Positions 1-7,402 of a stretch of DNA of 64,000 nucleotides are shown here, piece after piece (the stretch's first letter is position 1; each line of letters begins with the position of its first letter). This stretch comes from an uncultured Phycisphaerales bacterium (GTDB lineage Bacteria > Planctomycetota > Phycisphaerae > Sedimentisphaerales > Anaerobacaceae). The translations under genes and the position numbers were made by a program. The stretch is from contig CALEZT010000267.1 of the NCBI GenBank assembly GCA_937927975.1, positions 1 through 64,000 on the forward strand, read 5' to 3'. Below the pieces are notes generated by a model. It ran no database searches. It was given only the letters and a program-made list of their open reading frames with translations, and was not told the origin of the DNA.

Positions 1-48
1 CGACCCCCGAGATCTACACTCTTTCCCTACACGACGCTCTTCCGATCT
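1..48. other. Illumina P5/TruSeq adapter remnant
   Basis: These 48 bases reproduce the 3' part of the Illumina universal adapter, from the P5 region through the read-1 primer site that ends in GCTCTTCCGATCT. The only difference I see is c for a at base 6. This is library sequence left at a contig end, so biological sequence starts at base 49. Confidence 0.97.
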
Positions 49-466
49 AGCGGGCATGCGGAGGAGATTTTCCGCTTTGCGCCAGCAGCATGGTGTGCCA
101 ATAAGGCGACGCCCCGCAAGAGCGGCGTCGCCATGCCACTGGACCGTTGTGGCGCTCAGGTTGCTTCTCAGCAGAGCCCTATCCTCCGCAACGGCAAGGT
201 CCAGAGTACCTTGGCCTTGTTCCATCCGCAAGAGGTCACAAAAAGGGTGGATGGGACGGACAGTCCGCAAACCGACCCGCAGATATTCTACCCAGCCCCA
301 GAACGGTGTCGCGCGGCTTCTCTATCCATGCTATTGGCGCAAAGCGATAAATCTCAGGGGTTTGGGGACGGCGTCCCCAAGAACCATAGGTGTATACAAG
401 ACCTGGATGAGCCTGGAAAGCACGCAAAAGACCGGACGATTCTGCTTACTCTCGTTCTTTCGGCGT
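49..466. other. no supportable gene at contig end
   Basis: About 420 bases downstream of the DUF3883 gene. Open frames exist on both strands, but none has a convincing ribosome binding site or a recognisable protein. The one clear structure is a 9-bp inverted repeat at 105-132. The end of a neighbouring gene may be lost beyond the contig edge. Confidence 0.5.
105..132 (-). terminator. hairpin, possible terminator after the DUF3883 gene
   Basis: GGCGACGCC (105-113) and GGCGTCGCC (124-132) form a perfect 9-bp stem with a 10-nt loop. Read on the minus strand, the stem is followed by TTATT, a weak U tract. It lies about 330 nt past the DUF3883 stop codon, so the assignment is tentative. Confidence 0.35.
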
Positions 467-1231
467 TCACATCTGCAGCGTTATCCGCGAGGTCCAGAGT
501 GCGGCGACACTTCGCTGATAACGGCATTGCGCACGCAGCAGACGCTGAGGGTCCTTCCAGACGCCAAAGATGGGGACTGCTGTCACGTTGCCGACCACCA
601 CGAGCCAGTAATCCTCCTGGCGAGTCTTCGCTTGGGACCACTCGCAATCCGTGAACTGGATCGCACCGGAGTGACCTCTCAAGCCTTTTATCTCAATCGC
701 CCGCTCTGGAAACCCCGAGACTGCGAAGTCGAAACCCATTGCCGAATCCCGGCGATCAATCATCTTGGATCGAGGGATACCGACCCAGGATTCACAGTTC
801 TCCAAGAAGAGAGTCTCGGCTCGTCGGCCTGTGAACAAGCGCTCCGCAACATTGTGTGCGGGTGGACGAGCCTCCACAAGCGAATCGACCAGGTCCTTGG
901 TTGCGGCGTCATCCTGACCGAGAATTCGGTTCACGCATTCGAGGAGTGCATCGTCACTCATTCCGGAAAGATCGCCCATGACCCGCTGCCTGTTGGGACG
1001 AAGGGCCCGCTGCCACCAGCCTTTGCGTTCGTTATCATGGAAGGGATCGAATTCGTCGCGCAAGTTCTTCAGACTTGCGGCGGGTACTCCGAGTGCCTTT
1101 GCGCCTTGTTCAAGAGCCGCCTTCCAGGTTCGTACTTTCTGGGAGTCCAGATATCGCCCATCGAGGCGGCTCATAGCATATCCCACGATGATGGCGGCAG
1201 TTTCGAGGCGTTTACGATTCGTCTCAGACAT
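467..1231 (-). CDS. DUF3883-domain protein, restriction-nuclease-like
   Basis: A 254-residue protein. The C-terminal half matches the DUF3883 (NO VEIN C-terminal) pattern: a GRRAE motif near 135-139, GFD at 166-168, then E180-I-K182, and FTDCEW near 193-198 before a hydrophobic YWLVVV strand. D168 with E180-x-K182 fits a PD-(D/E)xK nuclease core. DUF3883 domains are known mainly from restriction and antiphage proteins. The N-terminal ~130 residues are helical, charged and unrecognised. The ATG at 1231 is preceded by GAGG on the minus strand. The next gene upstream on the same strand is a Mom-like modification protein, 404 nt away, so they may be functionally linked but are not an obvious tight operon. 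A 402-aa frame antisense to this gene was judged a shadow. The nuclease role is inferred from the domain. Confidence 0.75.
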   Translation of the reverse strand: MSETNRKRLETAAIIVGYAMSRLDGRYLDSQKVRTWKAALEQGAKALGVPAASLKNLRDEFDPFHDNERKGWWQRALRPNRQRVMGDLSGMSDDALLECVNRILGQDDAATKDLVDSLVEARPPAHNVAERLFTGRRAETLFLENCESWVGIPRSKMIDRRDSAMGFDFAVSGFPERAIEIKGLRGHSGAIQFTDCEWSQAKTRQEDYWLVVVGNVTAVPIFGVWKDPQRLLRAQCRYQRSVAALWTSRITLQM

Positions 1232-1635
1232 GGTACGGCAGCCTCAATGACCTCGTTATGCTGACTGATGTTCGGTTGTGGTCATGAGAGTCAAGTATCA
1301 ACCGCAACTTCTGGTATCGGGGCTGGCGGCGCACGAACTTACCCTTGCCCTTATCTCATGACGCTACCATTCTATCCAGTACTCGTTACCAGTCAACCGA
1401 GAGCATCAGGGTGTCCGTTTCTCGGTTCAAGCCAAGGGTCTCCATCGCCTCCACGATGGCGCCCACGATATGGGCCGTGTCCAAGGGGAATATCGTGTCT
1501 CAATAGCCACCCTCCATGGAGACAAGTGCGATCTTCCGCGCGGCGGCAAGACTCCCTCAGTGAATCAGGAATCTGGATGACTACTTGTCAGCGTATAACG
1601 ATTCCTGCACGAGCAGCCGCTGAATTGGTGATGCA
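1232..1635. other. intergenic, no gene seen
   Basis: 404 bases between the DUF3883 and Mom-like genes. GC is lower than in the surroundings. I found no small gene with a ribosome binding site, no RNA gene and no strong promoter. A perfect 10-bp palindrome TGATGCATCA at 1629-1638 overlaps the stop codon of the Mom-like gene. Confidence 0.5.
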
Positions 1636-2241
1636 TCACTTGATGCACCATTGGGGAAATCGCATCCGCAACTCTCTTCGCACTTTGCGCGATAATGGTC
1701 TTGCGAATCGGAACTTCCCCGGCAACCGCAATTGTGTGTATCCTGCGTCCATGATCTGCTGTTTCGTCATCCCCTTTGAACCGCTGTGAAATGCCCTCCT
1801 GGCAACGATATAGCCGTGGCAGTCACGATAGGCCCTGCTTTCATCACATTGACCCAAGAAGATCCACGACGCAGCGCGGTACACGCCTCCCGAGTGACCC
1901 GCATTGGGATCGGCGTAGGATACGAGAATCTCCGGGTGTTCAAGTTTCATGAGTACCTTGATCGCGTAGGCGATTGCCTCGGTCAGCAGATTCCTCCGAT
2001 GACCATCTGGAGCCCACAAACGCGACAACTCCCAGACAGTCGTGTGGCGACCAAGCAAAAATCCCCCGATGTTCTTGTTCGCTGGAATCGCCCAACAGAC
2101 TATTGCGCCGTCGAATGTGATGTAATGGCTCTTCCCACTTGGAACACTGTGCGTGTAGTGATGTGTTTCAATCGTGGCGATTGCCTCGCGACGCTCTTGA
2201 CCAAGAAGCAGTCCCGCCTCGTCACTGTTCCACAGCAACAT
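1636..2241 (-). CDS. Mom-family DNA adenine modification protein
   Basis: A 201-residue protein resembling the Mom family, the GNAT-fold proteins of phage Mu and relatives that convert DNA adenine to a carbamoylmethyl-type adduct and so block restriction. Conserved blocks visible in order: HYTHSVPSGK near 28-37, WELSRL (70s), VSYADPNAGHSGGVYRAASW (about 106-125), ARRAFHSGSKG (mid 140s), and LPGKFRFARPL near the C terminus. Length fits the family (about 200-240). The ATG at 2241 has AAGGGATGAG just upstream on the minus strand. Mom proteins are typically phage-borne, so this supports an accessory or prophage-derived origin for the contig end. No com-like regulator is visible. Chemistry and target are family-based inference; the motif match is from memory, not a search. 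Confidence 0.75.
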   Translation of the reverse strand: MLLWNSDEAGLLLGQERREAIATIETHHYTHSVPSGKSHYITFDGAIVCWAIPANKNIGGFLLGRHTTVWELSRLWAPDGHRRNLLTEAIAYAIKVLMKLEHPEILVSYADPNAGHSGGVYRAASWIFLGQCDESRAYRDCHGYIVARRAFHSGSKGMTKQQIMDAGYTQLRLPGKFRFARPLSRKVRRELRMRFPQWCIK

Positions 2242-2326
2242 CTCATCCCTTTCAGTCAGTCACGTGATCCATAGAGCGACTCCATTCGATATAAGTCAGG
2301 GTAGCGGCCGAGGGGCGGGATGGCTT

Positions 2327-2340
2327 CAGACTATAGTCTG
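2327..2340. repeat. 14-bp perfect palindrome
   Basis: CAGACTATAGTCTG is its own reverse complement. It lies about 86 bases upstream of the Mom-like start codon and could be an operator, but nothing else supports that. Confidence 0.4.
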
Positions 2341-2367
2341 CACTTCGGGAATAATGCGGCTGGGGCC

Positions 2368-2402
2368 GCGTGGGAGCGTGGAAGCGTAGAAGCGTGGGAG
2401 CG
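2368..2402. repeat. 8-bp tandem repeat tract
   Basis: Four 8-bp units GCGTGGGA, GCGTGGAA, GCGTAGAA, GCGTGGGA followed by a partial GCG. It lies in the intergenic region and overlaps no gene. Confidence 0.8.
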
Positions 2403-2997
2403 GGGGGGAAGAAGCCGGGACTCGTGGCCCGTGGCCCGGGAAGATAACGCCTTTCGGCGTCACTGCTCCCCAGGCCCTGTTGGCTCCTTTCTTTTCGTCC
2501 CTTTTTCGTTTCTTTCGGCTATGACTCTCCGGGTTGTGGTCGAAGGCCTCTGTGGCCTCGGCGGCAAGAACTCTCCGGATGGCGTCAGTTCTCAGTTATC
2601 GGTTCCCGGTTCGCAGTCGGCGGCCGCTTCCGTTTCGACCCCCTGCGTCCCTGCGTCTCTGCGCGTGACACTTCTTTCCAAGGAATGGAACCGCGGATGC
2701 ACCACCGAGGCCCAGAGGACACAGAGAAAGCGCGAATGGCACGAATAGAAAAGGGAACACCGCGGGGCAGATTCGTGTGATGCGTGTGATTCGTGGTTCA
2801 CAAACATCTCGGTTGCGGCCGAAGGCCGCGATGGAACTTCTGCGGCTCGATCCAATCCGCGTTCATCTGCGTTCATCAGCGGTTCGCCTTTTCGCCCTTT
2901 TTGTCGGCTATGAGAAGAGCTTCTCCGTGTCCTCCGTGTCTCCGTGGTGAACCCATCCGGGAGGGTTTCCAGCCAGTTCGCGTTCGGGCCTTCCGTC

Positions 2998-3720
2998 CTA
3001 CGTCTCTTCCTTCCGGTCCGCGTCCCGCTGGGCGCGGACCTCGGCTCTCCGCTCGGGCGGCCATTCCTGGGGGAAGTTCAGACGGGCGAAGTCGTCCAGA
3101 CGCTCGACCGCCGCTCGGTCGTAGGCCCTCGCTGCTTCGATTTCGTCGTCGAATTGACCTACGAATTTGTACTTGCCATTGAGGCGGACCAGGACAATCC
3201 ATTTCTTTCGCTTCTTGTTATAGTAGACTCCCACGTACCGCGAGGCGGAACCGGCATTCTTCCTGCGGTTCAGCGCGTTCTCGGAAGGCGTGCAGATTCG
3301 CAGGTGGGCTCGCGTGTTGTCCAGGCGGTTGCCGTGGAGATGATCCACGAACATGCCTTCCGGCGGGTTCATGATCTGGCGGTGCATGAGGACGCACTTT
3401 CGCTTCTCGTACCTTCCGGCGTAGCCGCCGCTGACGAGACGCCACGTGTACCGGCTGATTTCCTCGTAGTCCGCGGCGTCGACGTACGTGACCATGCCGT
3501 TGGTCAGGGTGATGGACTTGGCGGAGGCGTCGGGCCCTTCGCCTTTGCGTCGGTAGTTGCAGCACACCGGGCCCAGCGGCGTGATCCGGGGGATGCCGAA
3601 ATGCCCCGGCCGATTGGCGCACATCGGACCGACCGGCATCCGCGCCCGCATCCCCAACACCGTCAACTGCAGGTCGCGCCAGGCATACACGCAATTGGCA
3701 CAGCACTCGATCTGGGACAT
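2998..3720 (-). CDS. HNH endonuclease with AP2 DNA-binding domain
   Basis: A 240-residue protein. The N terminus is Cys-rich (CCANC, later a CANRPGHF segment and VCCNYRR), suggesting a zinc-binding element. The middle carries an HNH_3-type nuclease core: MHRQIMNPPEGMFVDHLHGNRLDN, with the HRQ, VDH and N positions of the family, described here in pieces MHRQIMN and VDHLHGNRLDN. The C-terminal ~60 residues form an AP2-like domain (SRYVGVYY, KKWIVLVRLNGK, DDEIEAARAYD). HNH plus AP2 is the usual build of bacterial and phage mobile endonucleases. I chose the ATG at 3720 over upstream in-frame starts because GGAAGGGAGA precedes it. A strong promoter lies upstream at 3833-3861. No intron or intein host is visible beside it. 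Confidence 0.85.
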   Translation of the reverse strand: MSQIECCANCVYAWRDLQLTVLGMRARMPVGPMCANRPGHFGIPRITPLGPVCCNYRRKGEGPDASAKSITLTNGMVTYVDAADYEEISRYTWRLVSGGYAGRYEKRKCVLMHRQIMNPPEGMFVDHLHGNRLDNTRAHLRICTPSENALNRRKNAGSASRYVGVYYNKKRKKWIVLVRLNGKYKFVGQFDDEIEAARAYDRAAVERLDDFARLNFPQEWPPERRAEVRAQRDADRKEET

Positions 3721-3832
3721 GATGTCTCCCTTCCGTTGTCTCGGGGCGACGCATCGGTCGCCCATCCAGGCCGGCGGCCCGCAGGTGACGGATGTTCGCG
3801 GGCCGCAATGAATCGCTCCACAAACACAGGAT

Positions 3833-3861
3833 ATGATAAGGCGAGGAATGTTAGATGTCAA
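3833..3861 (-). promoter_or_regulatory. sigma70-like promoter of HNH-AP2 gene
   Basis: On the minus strand TTGACA (3856-3861), a 17-bp spacer, then TATCAT (3833-3838). The -35 box is perfect and the -10 box has five of six consensus bases. The predicted leader to the ATG at 3720 is about 105 nt. Confidence 0.7.
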
Positions 3862-3955
3862 CAGAAAAACGATAGCGATTCTTAGAATAAAAGAAGGCAG
3901 GAAGCAGCAGGAGCTAAGATCCGCCCTGCAAGAGACTTACGGCGGGAGGCCCGTT

Positions 3956-3983
3956 TCAGATCTCAGATCTCAGATCTCAGATT
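3956..3983. repeat. heptamer tandem repeat at the coaD 3' end
   Basis: Four consecutive 7-bp units TCAGATC (the last is TCAGATT). The coaD stop codon (minus-strand TGA, bases 3977-3979) is part of the last unit, so the final residues and stop of CoaD are encoded by the repeat. A related heptamer tract is found inside mnmE at 14475-14509. Confidence 0.9.
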
Positions 3984-4483
3984 TTCTCCGCTCGCAGGCG
4001 GTTGTAGCGTTCCTGGAGGCGGCGCTGGACGCTCGGGGGGATCAGGTTCGAGAGGTCGCCGCCGAGGGAGGCGATCTCGCGGATCAGCGTCGAGCTGGTG
4101 AACCCGTACTGCTCGCTGGTCATGATGAAGATCGTTTCGATGCCCGCGACGGCGCGGTTGGTCATGGCGAGCTGGAACTCGTACTGCACGTCGGTGAGAC
4201 TGCGCAGGCCGCGGAGGACCACGTCGGCCTCCTTGCGTGCGGCGTACTCGACCATCAGGCCCTCGAAGCTCTCGACGATCACGCCGGGCATGTCGCCGAC
4301 GAGCTCGACGATCATTTCGACCCGCTCGGCGGGCGTGAAGAGCTGGTTCTTGATCGGACTGCGCCCGACCGCGATGATCATCTCATCGAACAGGCCGATG
4401 GCCCGCTTGACCACGTCCAGATGCCCGTTGGTGATCGGATCGAACGATCCCGGGAAGATCGCCCTGACGTATTTGTTGCCCAT
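3977..4483 (-). CDS. coaD: phosphopantetheine adenylyltransferase
   Basis: A 168-residue cytoplasmic enzyme of coenzyme A synthesis that adenylylates 4'-phosphopantetheine to dephospho-CoA using ATP. The nucleotidyltransferase signature is clear: GSFDPITNGH at residues 12-21 (a TxGH-type motif), GLRSLTDVQYE in the middle, and SSTLIRE, the second nucleotide-binding motif. Length is normal for bacterial CoaD (about 160). The ATG at 4483 follows AGGAAGGG. A TTGCCC-N17-TACAAT promoter lies just upstream. The last codons and the stop lie in a heptamer repeat tract, suggesting the original C terminus was altered by repeat insertion, although the core fold should be intact. Confidence 0.95.
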   Translation of the reverse strand: MGNKYVRAIFPGSFDPITNGHLDVVKRAIGLFDEMIIAVGRSPIKNQLFTPAERVEMIVELVGDMPGVIVESFEGLMVEYAARKEADVVLRGLRSLTDVQYEFQLAMTNRAVAGIETIFIMTSEQYGFTSSTLIREIASLGGDLSNLIPPSVQRRLQERYNRLRAEKI

Positions 4484-4512
4484 GTGTGCCCTTCCTAACC
4501 AAATCAGAGGGT

Positions 4513-4541
4513 ATTGTACCCCTCTTCCGTCGCGGGGGCAA
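4513..4541 (-). promoter_or_regulatory. sigma70-like promoter of coaD
   Basis: Minus-strand TTGCCC (4536-4541), 17-bp spacer, TACAAT (4513-4518). It is about 30 bases upstream of the coaD ATG, giving a short leader that contains the ribosome binding site. Confidence 0.65.
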
Positions 4542-4644
4542 GAGCGCAGGTCGGCACAACCTCAAGGCCCGGCTCTACTGAAGGTTGACCAATTCCGGCG
4601 GCGACGGTATCCTGCGGGCCAGAAGATCCGTCCGAATGGAGTAT

Positions 4645-4729
4645 AACCGCCGAGGACGCCGAGTGTTGCAGAGAACACAGGCTTTGTTTCGTCCGCTCCT
4701 CTCCTGCGTTCTCCACGTCCTGGGCGGTT
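4645..4729. repeat. palindromic intergenic repeat element
   Basis: The outer arms AACCGCCGAGGACG (4645-4658) and CGTCCTGGGCGGTT (4716-4729) are inverted repeats of 14 bp with one mismatch. The inner text (GACGCCGAG, CTCCTGCGTTCTCC) belongs to the same phrase family as 60210-60250. It sits just upstream of the DUF503 gene. Confidence 0.65.
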
Positions 4730-4752
4730 GAGAATCTTGTCAGGAGCAATCG

Positions 4753-5037
4753 ATGCTGGTCGGCGTCATGACGGTCACGTTGCACATGCAGGCTATCGGC
4801 TCGCTCAAGGAGAAGCGCCACATCGTCAAGAGCGTGATCGGGCGGTTGCAGAGCCGGTTCAACGTCTCGGTGTCGGAGGTCGAGCACCAGGACAGCAAGA
4901 TCGCGGCGGTGCTGGGCATGGCGGTGGTCTCGAACGAGCGGGCGTTCATCGATCAGCAGCTCGACGGCATCCTGAACTTCATGCGCAACGACGGACGCTT
5001 CTTCCTCGGCCAGCTCGACCGCGAGATCTTCTCCTGA
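4753..5037 (+). CDS. DUF503 family protein (YlxP-like)
   Basis: A 94-residue protein matching DUF503: start MLVGVMTVTLHM, then SLKEKRHIVKS, the family's most conserved block, and FNVSVSEVEHQD in the middle. DUF503 proteins are small ferredoxin-like-fold proteins, often encoded with ribosome-maturation genes such as rbfA; their role is not established. Here the neighbours do not include rbfA. The ATG at 4753 has AGGAG seven bases upstream. The following beta-helix gene starts 40 bases after the stop, so they may be cotranscribed. Confidence 0.85.
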   Translation: MLVGVMTVTLHMQAIGSLKEKRHIVKSVIGRLQSRFNVSVSEVEHQDSKIAAVLGMAVVSNERAFIDQQLDGILNFMRNDGRFFLGQLDREIFS

Positions 5038-5077
5038 CGACCCGATGGTTTTTGTGGCTCCAAACAGAGGGGACCTG

Positions 5078-7045
5078 ATGAACCGATTGCTTTGCCTGTG
5101 CTGCTTTGTCCTGCTGCCCTGCTCGCTGTCCCTGGCTCGGGACTACTATGTCGCGACCGACGGCAGCGACGCCAATCCCGGCACGATCGAAAAGCCATTC
5201 GCCACGCTGGAGAAGGCCCGCGACACGATCCGCGAATCGAAAGCCCGCGTTTTGGGCGAAGGTGGACTGGTCGTGTACCTCCGCGCGGGCAGGCATGTTC
5301 GCACGCAGTCTTTCGTGCTCAGTGCGGAAGATTCCGGCGAGCCGGGCAAGCCGATCGCCTATCGTGCCTATCCCAACGAGGATGTCCGTCTCATCGGCGG
5401 ACGGCAGCTCAGAGCGGAATGGTTCGTCCCGGTCGCGCCCTCGGATGCGGAGTTCTCGCACCTGGACCCCGCTGCGCAAGGCAAATGCCTCAAGACGGAT
5501 CTGGCGGGTCGCGGGATCACCAGCAATCTGGAGCCGCTCCAGGCGGAGTTGTCCTGCAACGGCGCGTTGATGCCGGTGGCCCGCTGGCCGAACGAAGGCT
5601 TCGTCCAGACGACCTCCGCGGAGAACAACATCACGTTCGGATACGCGGACCCCAGGCCCGAGCGGTGGCTGGGCGCCTCCGAGGCCTACGCGATCGGATA
5701 CTGGGTCCACGGCTGGGCCAATCGGATGGAGAGAATCGCGAGCATCGACACGCAGAACAAGAAGATCACCCTCGCCAAGTCGCCCAGCTACGGTATCGCG
5801 GCCAGGAAGCCCTACTACGTTCTGAACCTGCTCGAAGAAATCGACCGGCCCGGCGAGTGGTACCTCGACCGGCAAAAAGGCGTGCTGTACTTCTGGCCGC
5901 CGGAGGGGTTCGAGACGAGCGACCTGATGCTCTCGGCGCTGGCGGCGCCGATTGTCTCGATCAAGGGCGCGTCGCACATCCGCATCGAGGGACTCGTCGT
6001 CGAGACCGGCGCCGGTCGCGCCATCGAAATCTCGGGCCATGACAATCTCGTCGCCACCTGCGTCATCCGCAACCTGCGGACCGATGGCGTCGCGATCTCA
6101 GGCCAGCGCAATGGCGTCGCGGGTTGCGAGATCTCCGGCCTCGGCAAGACCGGCGTCGCTGTCTCCGGCGGCGATCGACGCCAACTGATCGCGGGCGAAA
6201 ATTCCGTGCGGGACTGCAGAATCCACAACTTCGGCCGGTGGGAGCGGACCTACGCGCCCGCGGTCCGACTCGACGGAGTCGGCAACGTCGCCGCCGACAA
6301 CCTGCTCTACGACGCCCCGCACTCGGCCATCCTCTTCGGCGGCAACGAGCACCTCATCGAGCGCAACGAGATTCACAGCGTCTGCTACGAGGTGGACGAC
6401 GCGGGCTCGGTCTACGCGGGTCGGGACTGGGGCCTTCGCGGCAATCTCATCCGCCACAATTTCTTCCACCACATCAAGAGCAACCTGCCAGGCTCCAACG
6501 GCGTCCACGCGGTCTACCTCGACGACTGCGCCAGCGGCATCACCGTCTTCGGCAACGTCTTCTACGAGATCAGCGGCCGGGCCATCATGTGCGGCGGCGG
6601 GCGCGACAACACGATCGAGAACAACGTCATCGCCAAGTGCGGCTCGGCCCATTTCACCGATCGTCGGGGCAAGGTCTGGATCGACAAGGACGAGAGCTGG
6701 AAGCTGCTGGCCAAGATCGAGCGGTACAACTACACGCAGCCGCCCTGGAGCAAACGCTACCCGAAGCTCGCGCACATCCTCGACAACGGCTACGAGCAGG
6801 CCAAGGAGCCCGAAGGCTGTGTGATCGCCCGCTGCATCGGCTGGCAGAACAAACGCTGGCTCGAGAAGAACAGCCTCGGCGGCAGCGGCGGCTTCGATTT
6901 CTACACGTTCATAGACAACATCGAAGACCAGGACCCGCGCTTCGTCGACGAGCAGTCGCTGAACCTGGCCCTCAGAGACGACTCCCCGGCGTACAAGCTG
7001 CCGGGCTTCCAGCGGATTCCCTTCGAAGACATCGGTCCGCAATAG
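5078..7045 (+). CDS. exported right-handed parallel beta-helix protein
   Basis: A 655-residue protein with a Sec signal peptide (hydrophobic LLCLCCFVLLPCSLSLA ending at ARDYY). After it comes the typical opening DYYVATDGSDANPGT of exported planctomycete beta-helix proteins, then YRAYPNEDVRLIGG, and in the second half repeated short N-rich coils (ENNVIAKC, LIRHNFFHH) typical of right-handed parallel beta-helices such as polysaccharide lyases and epimerases. This suggests a carbohydrate-active enzyme or binding protein outside the cytoplasm; the substrate is unknown. The ATG at 5078 was chosen because AGAGGGG precedes it. An in-frame upstream start would put extra residues before the signal peptide. 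It resembles the product of 32975-34861 in architecture. Confidence 0.85.
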   Translation: MNRLLCLCCFVLLPCSLSLARDYYVATDGSDANPGTIEKPFATLEKARDTIRESKARVLGEGGLVVYLRAGRHVRTQSFVLSAEDSGEPGKPIAYRAYPNEDVRLIGGRQLRAEWFVPVAPSDAEFSHLDPAAQGKCLKTDLAGRGITSNLEPLQAELSCNGALMPVARWPNEGFVQTTSAENNITFGYADPRPERWLGASEAYAIGYWVHGWANRMERIASIDTQNKKITLAKSPSYGIAARKPYYVLNLLEEIDRPGEWYLDRQKGVLYFWPPEGFETSDLMLSALAAPIVSIKGASHIRIEGLVVETGAGRAIEISGHDNLVATCVIRNLRTDGVAISGQRNGVAGCEISGLGKTGVAVSGGDRRQLIAGENSVRDCRIHNFGRWERTYAPAVRLDGVGNVAADNLLYDAPHSAILFGGNEHLIERNEIHSVCYEVDDAGSVYAGRDWGLRGNLIRHNFFHHIKSNLPGSNGVHAVYLDDCASGITVFGNVFYEISGRAIMCGGGRDNTIENNVIAKCGSAHFTDRRGKVWIDKDESWKLLAKIERYNYTQPPWSKRYPKLAHILDNGYEQAKEPEGCVIARCIGWQNKRWLEKNSLGGSGGFDFYTFIDNIEDQDPRFVDEQSLNLALRDDSPAYKLPGFQRIPFEDIGPQ

Positions 7046-7055
7046 CCTCTTGTGG

Positions 7056-7072
7056 GGTGCGTACTACGCACC
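7056..7072 (+). terminator. hairpin terminator candidate after the beta-helix gene
   Basis: GGTGCG and CGCACC pair around a 5-nt loop (the whole 17-mer is nearly palindromic) and are followed by ATTTT. It starts 11 bases after the stop codon. A second hairpin with almost the same sequence lies at 7096-7112. Confidence 0.5.
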
Positions 7073-7095
7073 ATTTTCACATCCGGCGTATCAAT

Positions 7096-7112
7096 GGTGC
7101 GTGGTACGCACC
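7096..7112. repeat. second GGTGCGT/ACGCACC hairpin
   Basis: GGTGCGTGGTACGCACC is a 7-bp stem around a 3-nt loop. It repeats the hairpin 40 bases before it, so this looks like a dispersed palindromic repeat that may also act as a terminator for the convergent gene at 7120. Confidence 0.55.
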
Positions 7113-7119
7113 CTACGGA

Positions 7120-7377
7120 CTACGGACTCCGGCCGCACGTGCTCTCAAAGAGACGCACGGGATTCCGAGACATGCGGACATCGTATTGCCACATCGCCAC
7201 GAGAACGAGCACGGTCAAGAGTGCGGACAGGACGATCAGGCCGACGGGAAGACCCAGAAGAGTCATTGCGATCCGCCTTCTCCCGCGGCGCCGCAGGATC
7301 AGCGAGATCGGCGCAATAGGGATGAGCAGAATCACGGCGAGAAATGCCAGAGCGAGGAAGCACGCTGTGATGGGCAT
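7120..7377 (-). CDS. small two-helix membrane protein, unknown function
   Basis: An 85-residue protein with two hydrophobic helices (about residues 4-27 and 40-64) separated by an Arg-rich loop LRRRGRRR, and a short polar tail. I do not recognise a family. Support for a real gene is the ATG at 7377 with GGAGGTG seven to thirteen bases upstream, and its position 25 bases downstream of rsmB on the same strand as the last gene of the lptB-def-fmt-rsmB operon. The Arg-rich loop predicts both termini outside by the positive-inside rule. Confidence 0.65.
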   Translation of the reverse strand: MPITACFLALAFLAVILLIPIAPISLILRRRGRRRIAMTLLGLPVGLIVLSALLTVLVLVAMWQYDVRMSRNPVRLFESTCGRSP

Positions 7378-7402
7378 GGTCTTTCACCTCCGGTGCCACG
7401 CG

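Larger units (their letters stand above)
2242..2997. other. repeat-filled intergenic region
   Basis: 756 bases with no supportable gene. Contents: a 14-bp perfect palindrome at 2327-2340, an 8-bp tandem tract at 2368-2402, and from about 2620 to 2960 a string of short near-repetitive phrases (GCGTCCCTGCGTCTCTGCG, GATGCGTGTGATTCGTGG, GCGTTCATCTGCGTTCATC, CTCCGTGTCCTCCGTGTCTC). Similar phrases recur elsewhere in the window (15853-15964, 60210-60250). The open frames here translate to low-complexity shadows. Confidence 0.7.

Noticed and set aside
56-1264. 402-residue plus-strand frame antisense to the DUF3883 gene
   Set aside because: It begins 8 bases after the adapter, has no ribosome binding site, and translates to low-complexity text. 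The opposite frame has clear DUF3883 motifs.
2320-2876. small frames on both strands in the repeat region
   Set aside because: They are made of repeat phrases and have no ribosome binding sites.
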